A DNA stretch of 64,000 bases from Membranipora membranacea (taxonomy: Eukaryota; Bryozoa; Gymnolaemata; Cheilostomatida; Membraniporidae), in contig OU612069.1 in the NCBI GenBank assembly GCA_914767715.1, positions 21,387,387-21,451,386 on the forward strand, read 5' to 3'. Shown here piece after piece: positions 47,021 through 57,382 of this stretch (positions within the stretch are counted from its first letter, which is position 1; every line of letters starts with the position of its first letter). The notes beneath the pieces were generated by a model. The model was not told the origin of the DNA and did not search any database. It worked only from the letters and a program-made list of their open reading frames with translations. The position numbers and the translations under genes were made by a program.

Positions 47021-47269
47021 CTACAAACATGTAACAAAGGCTATTGTATTATACCTTGTATAATTATTAACTGAAGCTATGTTTTGGCCAGCCATGACGT
47101 GTTGACAGCATTCATACAAGGCAACTCCCTGAAAATATTATCATATATGTTGAATTGTGACATCTGAATAATCGCACTCTGGTATACATATTCAGACTTA
47201 GCCTGGGCAGGCTGTCGGGGTGGATGGGTGGAGGGACATCCACTATTCAGGGCTTACCAACCAAATATA

Positions 47270-47382
47270 TCTAAATAAGAATACCACAATGCAATTTTTA
47301 GAAGTTACGCTAATCCGAACATGCTATCATACACGTGATTGGCTTTGACTTCAAAAAATTGCATTGTGGATACTTATTTAGA
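47270..47382. mobile_element. MITE-B, complete copy
   Basis: 113 bp with about 36-bp inverted ends (TCTAAATAAGAATACCACAA... and its near-inverse ...TTGTGGATACTTATTTAGA). Partial relatives are at 45,720-45,805 and 48,273-48,344. Confidence 0.8.
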
Positions 47383-47725
47383 CTGAAAGTGAGTAATACA
47401 CAACCAAGTAAATATGGTACATAGCAAAAGTAATATAAGTATTAACTCTTAATGATATAACTATTAATACTTGTTCAATATACATTCTTTAATCTTGAGT
47501 ACAATGTTAATTAATCTGACCATTCACATGGCAGTGGATATGCTGGGTACTTCTCGAGTGTATCAACAGGATGCGAGACATTATATATATCGGTGATGTT
47601 TTTGAGAAAATTTGCAAAAATATAGCCTGAAAGGGTAGCAACACTTAGGCTGTTATCCTCAGAGTACTATTTACAGGGCAGGGACGCTCCCTCCCTCCCC
47701 TCCTCGCTAAGGTAAGGTTACATAC

Positions 47726-50700
47726 CGACATGAGAGAATGTATAGGGTACAGTGACACCATCAGAAGTGTCAGTCAGCTCATACGGTAAACTCGCTCCAA
47801 ACTTATCTGTAAATATAGAGGATATAATATGAATTCTGACACTGTGATGCTTCAGCATGACAGCAGCAAGAATACCGAACAAGTTGATGTCAAATGCATC
47901 AGAAAGACATCGATGGGTCAAAAGACTTGCAGGCTATACAATCAATGCCTTTCCAATCCTATAGCCTATAGGATGAAATATGGATGATGAGATGATGATA
48001 GGATGTAGGTGGACATAGGTGGAGTGGACTGAGCTATGGGACGAGAGAACACAACTTTGAGTAGTGAATAGTGGGTATGCTAATTGGCTCCATCAACCCA
48101 TTCTTTTCTGGGGATAGTGAGATGGCTAGCAATTTTGCTATTCCCTGCCAGGCGATTGGTGCCGCAGGAGTTGTGGGTTCAATTACCATTGGGAGAGCTT
48201 TCAAAATTGATTATTCCAGCCCCACGCACCCTTAGGTTTATTCCTCTTCTTTTCATGGTTTTACAACCAACATCTAAATAAGAATCCCACAATGCAATGT
48301 TTCGAAGTTAGGGTAATTAGGACGCGGCAAATCATATTATCATTAGCTTAAGCGCTCAAACGTTGGCGGGATGCTGGTAGAGACATTTCATTATCAACCA
48401 CTTTCCCAACCAACGGTGCTTGGGAAAGTGATAATGAAATGTCTCTACCAGCATCCCTCCACCATTTGAGAGCTTAAACTATATTATCATCCCTTTTTTT
48501 CTAAAAAGAGTCTGATATTCACTGGAATCTGACTGCAAACCTTGTATTTTGACGGTAACTCTTCGATGAGAGTAGACATCAAACGATCTCTTCTCTCCGA
48601 CTCTGGCGTACTGAGCTGGAGTCACTGTGGTGCTCGCCCTCTTCTGTACCTGACTGTATATCGGTCCTTCTGGTGGCGGCTCCTCCACAGGGGGTGGGGG
48701 AGGCGGGGCTACCACATCCACATACCAAGGGCTGCCTACAGGTGAAGAAGAAAGACCAATTTGAAAGAGATATACAATTTCTTTGTGTTTTCATAGACTA
48801 AGAAATACTATCAGCAATATTGATCATGTAGTTCTGTGAAAAGAGCGAAGTGAAAACCGAGGTGTAGAATGATCATAGCCAAGAAGATTTCAGCAGCATT
48901 GGAAGTGACAACCTCCAGCACTGAGATACTAGCTATATCTAGATGTAAGCGAGAAAGCTTTCTGTATTGTAGAAGATGTTATTGTTAAATCACCCTGGAC
49001 AAAAAAGCTACCTTCTACAGCCTGATCAGTGTATTCCAGCTCAACTTTATAATTCTCCGCTTCATCAGGAGTAAACTCTGCATTGTAGAGATTATGACTT
49101 ATTTTATTGGTAGTCAAGCCTCGGCCTCTGCTTACTACCATGTTCAGGTCATCCCATCCCGTGTTTGCTGTGTCCACTACAATCGAGAACAAAGGCCAAC
49201 ACATAATAACTGCTTATGAACCTGAGCCTACGGTTTATCACAACTCTACAGTGCAACTCCGAGTACATAATCTACAATATATCTTGCAGTTGACGTTTTG
49301 GAAAACTGGCTGGTGTCAGCGGTTTTTTCAAGGATCAATAAATACTGAATACAGTCTATACATTTGTTAAGGCAGTGGTTTCTAATATGCTATAAGTTGA
49401 TATATGAATAAGTGAATACATACACTCTAATATCACAGGTTTGTGGACGATACCATTATCAGGGACTTTAACCATTGTATACATTCACATCAAACGGAGA
49501 ATCTCTCACTGCCTTGTCAGCAAACTTCACGTATACTTTGTGAGTTCCTGTAATCATTTCAATAGGTCCATTAATCTGTATGATCTTCGGCAGCACACCA
49601 CAAAACATTACAGTTAAATAAGCTACAGTCACTACTGAGAACTAAAGGGATTTGGGGAATAGATGAACAAGGATAAGAAGGTAAGTGTATGATCACCCAC
49701 CAATGTACAGTTAAGTATTATCTACAAGTACATGTAGTTGAAGAACACTGTGCCTATACCACATAGAAATGGCTCGTGCACTTATCAGGTGAGACCAATC
49801 TCCGTACTAGCTTAGTGGGGCATTTTAGATAGAGATAATTTGAGACAAGGTGCAGCGGGCCTTTTGAACTTAGATATTTATTACTTTGGAACCCTAATTC
49901 ATGAAGAGACATGTTTGGTCTTAGCTATAAGCATACTCACCAACAGGCAGAATTTTACAGTAGTAGAGTCTCACCTAACACCAAATGCAAACTAAGCAAT
50001 AATGTAAATATCGATGAAGAGTATTTACCAGTGAAGCACTTACCGAGTATAACTGGTATATATTCAGCTTGATACACACGATCAGATACTTGTCTTACAT
50101 TACAAGGTACAATACCTCCACTGGGGTCTGGAAAATATGATGAGAATCTTATTCAATGAGAACATAAATAAGCTTTACATAATACGTTGAGATGTTGCAG
50201 GTATACTGGATATATAAGGCATTAATTCATCTGGCTCCCTGTAACAACATTCTGATTCACAATCTGTAAAGGCCCAAGACAACCGATAAGGATGGTGATT
50301 GAGTCAAATAAAATCAAAGATAAAAGGACAATTACAATGATTTCCTATCCTCTAGTCTACCGCTTGTGATTAATACATACAATACATTGATGTCAATTGG
50401 TGATCACGAGGGCAGACATCAGTGTCTACATTCTCTGAGCATCTTTATGGTAACCTTGGGTTGTTTCTATTAATGCTATAGGAGGGCAAATAACGAAAAG
50501 TAGAATCGTAGAAATTCCCTTCAATCTTACCTCTAACATCACGTCCTCCATACATAGGTCTGATAAGATGAACACCTGGTCTTGTTGGGGTGAAGGTCAC
50601 TGAGTAATGTCCATCTCCTGAATAAATCAAATAAAAATGAAATGTGAATAAAACCAAGTTAATTATACAGTTGTAAGCAATCATTAAATGAGAAGTTAAC

Positions 50701-51233
50701 ATGTTCAGCTAATGAAGGCAGACTTACCGTCTGGATGTATAGTAGAGGGAACGACTCTACCATTAGATGTGATCACACACTGAAACTCAAGTTATCAAGT
50801 GTGACTGTTGTCAGTTTAATTTAATGAAATGCTTCTATTAGAAACCCCTACAAAGGTTGATCACTTAGTCTAGATGGCATCTATGTACCAATGTAAGTCT
50901 AGTGATGTCCTTCTAGTGATGTTCATGCAGTGATATCTGTCTAGCAATGTCCGTCTAGCGATGACTGTCTAGTAATGTCTGTCTAGCGATGACTATCTAG
51001 TAATGTCTGTCTAGCGATGACTGTCTAGTAATGTCCGTCGAGTGATGTGTGTCTAGTGATGTATATGTAGATATCCATTAGAGAGGTGACTCACCTCTGA
51101 AGGAGAATGTCTCTCCGATGATGCCCCCTGTAGACTGTGTATTTTGACAGCTTCTGGTTTGATGACATTCATAGTGGATGGACTTCCTGGTGTGTGGGCT
51201 CCCTGACACAATATACTGTCACCTGCCAGTCAC
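47726..51233 (-). CDS. Filamin-like gene, eight exons of Ig-like filamin repeats
   Basis: Minus-strand exons with GT/AG borders: 51,095-51,233, 50,728-50,779, 50,531-50,617, 50,044-50,127, 49,473-49,547, 49,012-49,176, 48,541-48,735 and 47,726-47,806. From the second exon on, all junctions are phase 1 and spell filamin repeats: GDGHYSVTFTPTRPGVHLIR; then SGGIVPCNVRQVSDRVYQAE and YIPVILG, THKVYVKFADKAVRDSPFDV, TANTGWDDLNMVVSRG, YNAEFTPDEAENYKVELEY, GSPWYVDVVAPPPPPPVEEP (a hinge-like Pro-rich stretch), YARVGEKRSFDVYS, and KFGASLPYELTDTSDGVTVP. Such repeats crosslink actin and scaffold membrane proteins. The first exon shows two apparent frameshifts (GDWQVTVY, then GAHTPGSPSTMNVIKPEAVK, then TGGIIGETFSFR). 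The actin-binding domain and the last repeats are not found. The frame after 48,541 could instead read to a stop at 48,479. Confidence 0.8.
48110..48240 (+). repeat. Possible tRNA-like SINE head
   Basis: AGATGGCTAGC and GGGTTCAATTACC loosely resemble A and B boxes at tRNA spacing. Weak match, no defined ends. It lies in the last filamin intron. Confidence 0.25.
48273..48344. mobile_element. MITE-B, left-end fragment
   Basis: TCTAAATAAGAATCCCACAA and the following 50 bp match the left half of 47,270-47,382. The copy stops where the hairpin at 48,345 begins. Confidence 0.6.
48345..48480. mobile_element. 136-bp hairpin element
   Basis: Arms of about 60 bp, AGCTTAAGCGCTC...GGGATGCTGGTAGAGACATT and the inverse, close on a loop of roughly 10 nt (CCAACGGTGC). 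The inner 35 bp are near-perfect; the outer part has a few mismatches and one 5-nt insertion. Non-coding. It lies in the filamin intron between exons ending at 48,541 and starting at 47,806. Confidence 0.8.
50897..51063. repeat. ~16/32-bp minisatellite
   Basis: About ten degenerate units of the type GTCTAGTAATGTCT or GTCTAGCGATGACT, alternating so that a 32-bp period also appears. It is in the intron between the first two filamin exons listed. Confidence 0.85.
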
Positions 51234-51239
51234 CTGCAA

Positions 51240-52914
51240 TCATTATCAAGTGTCACATTAGATTAGTTTTATTATCAAAAGCTCATCATCAAAAAGATAG
51301 TAGGCATGCATCAAACATACAAACTGCTTTATAAATGTTGATAAGCCACTGTTGAAAATAAGACCTCGCATGCAGCAAACAACAATGATAAATGAGCTGT
51401 AATTCTTTATCTTGTTTATCAATTTCACTCACCAACTTGGCCTGGCATGAACATATTTCTCAGTGAGTTACTTGTTGAGTAGTGAGTAACTTTTACTGAG
51501 ATTGACTTGTTTATTTTCTCCTGTAGATGATCTACATATGAGCTGTACTTCATTAATACTGTCACCATCACTATTAACCTACACATATACAGAGATATAG
51601 TAATATTAATATTTTCATGCGCCAGTACTCAATTAATGGAATCCCGACGTTTCGAAAAAGTCTTTTCAAAAAACTACAATCGGAAAATGGTGAAAACTAC
51701 CATGTTTCAGTTTTACTCGCTGTCATATCATACCCAATCAAATTGCACACATTCATATATCGACCAATCAGAGTCTGTGTTACATCTCCACTATCAATTG
51801 ATTTCAGTTTTCAGTATTTATTTCCGTGTAGAGTCCAGTTACACAAGGCAGCAAAGGAGAATTACTTGGTTATTGTAAGGGTGGTATACTGCCAACCATT
51901 GTCCTCATTTTCTTTTGAACAAGTAGTAACATTCTCTTTTACTCATTGAGGAGTCTTTGTTGCAGTTAGGGTGGGTAAATGTAGGTGGATATCTTGCCTT
52001 CACAAGCTTGTTTGTCAAGACATACATACTAGATAGACAGGCTAACTAAGGAGGTAGGTAGATAATAATCTATTTAATATATTCTGCTCAACTTTTCTTG
52101 CAAAAGATTGATTTCAAGTTAGTAATAAACAATTTACATCTAAGGTGATTTATCCAAGATGATCCATAATATACATCAATCATTGATTAACTCACTCACT
52201 CACCATGGCAGCTAAAAGAGGAGAGCCCACCTCTATCCAGGCATCGTCTGCCGTTTATCATAACAGTTTCCTGCCACGAAGCATAAGGGGCCTCCGGATA
52301 GGGTCTCAACAAAATTAACTTTGGAATGGCTACATGCCAGAATTCTTAAAATACCACTGATCAAACAAATGCCTCAACAAATGAGGCACTCGGCCTTTAT
52401 ACCTGACATTGGTAGTCTCCGAGTGTTCTAAAGTAATTGAGGTAAGAATTGAGGTAAGAAAATGGCTCCCTGGGACATTCATTGCCTTTTCTTTGCCAAT
52501 GTTGTCCAGTATCAATCAGCATTAGCATAGCATTGGCCAATTAAAGGCATGTAAGTACCAGGGGCCCATCATGGGATGAGCCCCTGGGAGCTCCAAACCT
52601 GTATTTGTCTATTACATAAATTTCATTAGTTGGATACTGACAATTTTTAATTTGGGACTGAGAAAGAATATGAATGGGACCAACAACTCGGATGGGTTTT
52701 ACTAATCTTATTGTCTTATTTAACTAATGCTGTGAATGTAATGTCTTATGTCCAGCTTTTGGTGGTTGCTTCTTCACCCATTGTGAAATAACCTTTGATA
52801 TGACACTTTTATACTTGTAGATCCTCCTGTGGCAAGTTAAGGTTCCAGCAAATGGTGAAATTCACTTGTGAGGCCCTAAAGGCAGCATTGACTCGTGATG
52901 AATGAGGATGAATA
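51240..52914. other. Region without recognised gene
   Basis: Upstream filamin exons might lie here, but none has convincing repeat motifs. A frame of 110 codons at 51,617-51,949 (+) has no motif. A 31-bp imperfect palindrome (CCAGGGGCCCATC/GATGAGCCCCTGG) is at 52,558-52,588. Confidence 0.4.
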
Positions 52915-53196
52915 TCAGACTAGGTTTTGAAGACCAAATCGTGGATTATGCCTAGCAGTGTACAGAACATCCGTAGATAGGCTTGCCAGAAGACCACCCC
53001 ACATCCCTTTCGACCAAGCTTGAGTTGACACCCCGTCTGCTATACCCTCCTCCACAAACCAGCAAATCCAGTCAAATTTCACAACTATACTGTCCCATGA
53101 TTGAGAGAATTGGGTCCTGACAAGCTTCCCTAAGTTGAGGGGAGGAGCAAGCTTTGTTTCCCATACCTGCAACCCAAAGTAGCTAGCAAGACGCAC
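52915..53196 (-). CDS. Unassigned ORF with protein-like composition
   Basis: 93 codons with blocks such as PPLNLGKLVRTQFSQSWDSI and FDWICWFVEEGIADGVSTQA. The Trp-rich, non-repetitive composition is more protein-like than the neighbouring frames. No family is recognised; it could be an exon or a transposon fragment. Confidence 0.3.
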   Translation of the reverse strand: MRLASYFGLQVWETKLAPPLNLGKLVRTQFSQSWDSIVVKFDWICWFVEEGIADGVSTQAWSKGMWGGLLASLSTDVLYTARHNPRFGLQNLV

Positions 53197-53596
53197 TAAG
53201 CCCTACTTTACAGTTTGCTCCTAGGTTTGCCACTATTGGCAGTAGCCTGCTTTTCAACGTAGTAAAAAATGTTCATTTCACATGATATCAGCCTACCAAG
53301 AATCCTCTGACTAGAAAATTGATATTTGTTGAGAAAATGGCATACATGCATGTTATTCTGTCTCATATTCAAATGAGATCATAGCCGGGTCTACCGTGTA
53401 ACATGCTTTGCTGAAACAACACAAGGCAATGGTTTCAAGCTTAATGTCAACTGAGACGACAAATCATCTATTTTATCAACTCCTGATAATTGGGCAGCTA
53501 GGGTTTTCAAGTGTGTCCAATATGCAAGAAGACAGAAAGATGGCTTGTACAGTGGGTCCACTTTCAAACCATAGCTGTCTGTATTAGAAATGATTC

Positions 53597-53850
53597 AAGT
53601 ATTCATTTTGATTAACAGAAATAGTTCCAGAGATGGTTGACAGCTGGCTCATCACATTTGCAACATGGGCTACTGATATGCTAGCTGTACCTGAGTGCGG
53701 CAAAAAAATATACCAGCCTAGACTACCATCGTCAAAGACGGGTGACTTATCATCAAACAGCACTCTACCGAGGCATAACGTACATTTGGTAGAGTTCACA
53801 AAGAAATACAGCATGGGTGTATTCCAGGAGCAGCGTGATAAACCAAGGTA
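53597..53850 (+). CDS. Unassigned internal exon
   Basis: Open between an AG acceptor (TTTTGATTAACAG, about 53,620) and a strong GTAAGT donor after 53,850. It encodes VPEMVDSWLITFATWATDML and later LPRHNVHLVEFTKKYSMGVF. The splice context and composition support a real exon, but I cannot place it in a family, and it does not resemble PLK4. Confidence 0.4.
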
Positions 53851-54515
53851 AGTGCTGAGCTGCAGCATTAATTGCGTTATTGGGTCAATTTTGGCTGACT
53901 CATATTATTGGCTAGTTGTTGATTATTAACCAAGATCTAATCCCGTACTCATTCATAATTCAATAAGCTTGATCTATTGGTGAGTGGAAAAATCGCTTAT
54001 TTAAGGAGAACTAACAGCTACAAAGACATAATTGGAAATTTGTTAAACTTGAATTTTTACTTATCCGCAACCTGCATTCCCGAAACGAGCCATATAATAT
54101 GTGGATTTCAAACTTTGTTATACTATACTCATCACCACTACTGTCTCATTAGGTAATCTGCTCTAAGACAACTCTTATATTAAAAGACATGTCTGTATAT
54201 TGTTTTTCCTACGGCCTCGGTATTCTCTATTAACCTTTCTTAAAATATCGGAGTTGTCTTCTTAATATCAAAGAGAGGATAATATGCATCATCATCGAAT
54301 AGTAAAAGTAAACATAAGTATACCCTCAACGATTGTACAAGACTGATGTGACGGACTCTGTCACATGTAAAACCGATTAAAAATATCCTGTTTAGCACCA
54401 CAGATTCGTACTATTTGCTCATCATCATCTAATTGGCCATCTTCTCTATGACAGTAACAGAAACTTCAAACTAACCTGGCTGACATTGAAATATTCCATC
54501 AAATCACAGCACATA

Positions 54516-55470
54516 CCGAATGGTACAAAATGTAAATAGTGCTCTTGCTTCCACTGTGTTGTTTAAGTCAGGTTCACTGATATTCTTTGACTCTCGCAAA
54601 CCAGTGGTGGCCAAAGTACAGCTTTGTTTGGCTCAGCTTTGAAACCATAAGACAGCTTCATAAAAGCTCCACCGCAAACAAGGAAATAGATGTTTTTTGT
54701 GGGACAAAAGACAACGTGCACACACTGAATGGTACAAAATGTTAACAGTGCTCTTGCGTCCACTGTGTTGTTTAAGTCAGGTTCACTGATATCCTTTGAC
54801 TCTCGCAAACCAGTGATGGCCATAGTACACCTATGCTCTACTCAACTTTGAAACCATAAGGCAGCTACTTAAAGGCTCCATGGTCAGAAAGGAAATATAT
54901 GTTCCAGTGGTTAAAAGACAAAATGCGGCTCTGAATGTTGACATAATTGTATGTGTTTTTCGGTCTTGTTCAAGTCAAGTTTTGTACTTTGACTCTCACA
55001 ACCGCTGTCAGCAAAGGTGCAAGTTACTCTGTTTAGAGCCATAGAGAGCATATCACTCAAATATCGCGGTCAGTGATGAAGGCTCGGCGGTGTTAATATG
55101 CATTAAAGCACCACATATACTGAATAGTACAAATCTCTAATAAGGCTCTTGCTTCCACTGTGTTGTTTAAGTCAGGTTCACTGATATCCTTTGACTCTCG
55201 CAAACCAGTGGTGGCCAAAGTAGTGCTATGTTTGCCTAAACATTGAAATGTAAGCATAAGACGTAAACCTCAAGGTTCCATGACCAAGGCGGGAATAGAT
55301 GTTTTTGTAGTAAAACAATATCATGTGGCTCTGATTGTCAAATAATTGTATGTGTTTTCCCAGTGTTGTTAAAGTGAAATTTGGTACTTTGACTGTCACA
55401 ACTGCTCTCAGCAAAATGTGAAAGTTAGTCTGCCATAGAGAGCTTGTCACTGCAGAAAATAACGTATTTT
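54516..55470 (+). repeat. ~205-bp tandem array, five units of two types
   Basis: Units start near 54,516, 54,726, 54,933, 55,121 and 55,331, each with TGAATGGTACAAA or TGATTGTCAAA-like starts. Type A units (1, 2, 4) share CCACTGTGTTGTTTAAGTCA and CTTTGACTCTCGCAAACCAG. Type B units (3, 5) share TAATTGTATGTGTTTT and CACAAC.GCT.TCAGCAAA. The order is A-A-B-A-B, so part of the array amplified as an A-B dimer. Confidence 0.8.
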
Positions 55471-55719
55471 GCAGTAGGCAACTTGTGTTTCAATATGCAA
55501 ATTCAAGTGTTGAATCGTTTACAATCTTGAGATATCAGCATATATTACAAAACTCTCCTTGGCGCTTCCCCAGCATGATATCCAAGTAAAATATTTCTCA
55601 TTTTTCATAAGTTTAATAACATAATTCTTTATTTTACTGCTTAAAACACAAAGGGAAAAACAAATGCAATTAAAATCAAATAAATGCATCATGCCCTGGT
55701 TTGGATGAAGATATATACA

Positions 55720-55741
55720 TACATACACACACACACATACA
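55720..55741. repeat. CA-rich microsatellite
   Basis: A short ACATACACACACACACAC-type run in otherwise featureless AT-rich sequence. Confidence 0.7.
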
Positions 55742-56319
55742 TTTAATATAGTTAAAATATCTGCTAGACAGTCCTAAGGTAGTTAAAGTCAATTCAATGT
55801 AACAAATTGATGGTTACAAGGCACTGAATAGTCGAAGGTCTATATTTTATGTTACACAGACTTAGTCTATAATATAATGGACTGAGATATTAAAAAAAAA
55901 GTAATATACAATATATCCGGTCATGGTTAATAGGAGCAATAGTCTGCAATATCATCTGCAAGCCTGCTCCCTGCTGCCCAGGCTGTGCAGCCCATAGCCC
56001 AGTGACATAGTTCACATCGAAGTAGTCAACAAGATCCTGTAACAAATACGACAATATGATTATCAAAACTCACCAGTTGTGTATTCAAGATACTTACAAA
56101 ATACAAAATACAGCTGCAAATACAGCTGTACAAAAGTACAAGTACAAAATAAAGGGGTTTTAGTTCATTGCTTAAATAAGGAGCCACAGGCAACTGTGGC
56201 AAAAGCCATCATACCATCAAGAGAAACCATTACTATTGACAGCACAATGTATCATCCAGGATGTCTGCTCAGATTTGCTAGTGACAGCAAAATACAAGCA
56301 GCTGCAAAGTCAACCAGTG

Positions 56320-56415
56320 GCTAATGTTGTACCGATATTTAAAAAGGGTTCGCCTAGTGATCCACTCAACTACCGTCCTATCTCACTTACCTGCATTGTT
56401 TCAAAAATGCTTTGA
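56320..56415 (+). pseudogene. Non-LTR reverse transcriptase fragment
   Basis: ANVVPIFKKGSPSDPLNYRP followed by ISLTCIVSKML is the N-terminal RT block of Jockey/CR1-type elements, ending in a stop. No other RT block is adjacent. Confidence 0.8.
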
Positions 56416-56424
56416 ACTAAAAAT

Positions 56425-56482
56425 GAACTAAACCCCCTGCATTGAACTAAAATCCTGGGGGTTTAGTTCATTGATCTAAGGC
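56425..56482. repeat. Inverted repeat with 15-bp arms
   Basis: AATGAACTAAACCCC and GGGGTTTAGTTCATT are separated by about 20 nt. A related GGGGTTTTAGTTCATTG lies at about 56,155, on the other side of the RT fragment, so these may be ends of one decayed element. Confidence 0.55.
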
Positions 56483-57382
56483 TGCCCATTTCTCAGCAGC
56501 ACTGATGACTTTCTTCAGCTTTTCTTCACTCCTCAGTGGTACTAGGGTGCCACTGAGCCTTAATGCTCTAAATGGCACACACACTCCATCCTACTTATGG
56601 ACAAAACCTGCTAACATGATGCAGAAAGCAACATTTTCTAATAAAAACAAAATTCTCAAAGATTTTCGCTATTGGGAGCACAAAATTGAAGGTCGTTTGA
56701 GGTCATTAATTCAAGTAATCCTTGATTTGATTGGTTTAAGAAAGATCAATTAATTGGTTGATTGTTAATGAATCTCCCAACTGATTGTAATGATGTTAGG
56801 GATTTCCCACTGTCCATAATTAGGGGAAATACCTTACTGGTGTGATTGAGGCAGTGATAGTTCTAGTGAATGCAATGATTGGTAAATGCATATTTTGCTT
56901 TATTATATATGAAGACTAACAACAAAATGTTAAACTTGACAGAACAAGGTAATAGATGTGCATGTGCCATGGTGCAGCGTGAATCAGAAATTATTCAAGT
57001 ACTGACCAAGATGATGTCTGCCAAATAAAAAGCGGATATAAAAGAATGCAAACAAAAAAAACAATACATACTATAAATTCCCTTATCTGAGAAAGTTACA
57101 ACAAAAATGTTTAGAGCACAGCTATCCCTCTCTCAATACATGGACTACATGTAAAGTTATCTAATACCCCTGTTATTGGGCAGTAGGATGAATTCGGATG
57201 TACCCTTTGTGATACCACTCCCCACATTCAGGACATTCCACCAAACTGAAAGCTGACTTGTAAGCTCGTTCTTGATTACAGCAATACATTTAATACTTCA
57301 CATCCCGCACTGATCAAACAAGTCGCTGCCACTGACAGGAAACCCAGCTTCTCATCTTTTTTTGTTCAATCTTGTCTTGCAG
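56483..57382. other. Region without recognised exon
   Basis: Upstream PLK4 exons were looked for here and not found. The frame at 56,505-56,753 has no motif. Confidence 0.4.

Larger units (their letters stand above)
46863..47545 (-). repeat. Segmental duplication, copy 2
   Basis: Direct-orientation partner of 45,360-45,950. It carries the better-preserved MITE-B. Confidence 0.7.

Noticed and set aside
48479-48721. Filamin frame ending at the stop at 48,479 as the normal C-terminus
   Set aside because: A GT donor at 48,540 joins in phase to a filamin exon at 47,806 that continues the repeat; the read-through is at most an alternative end.
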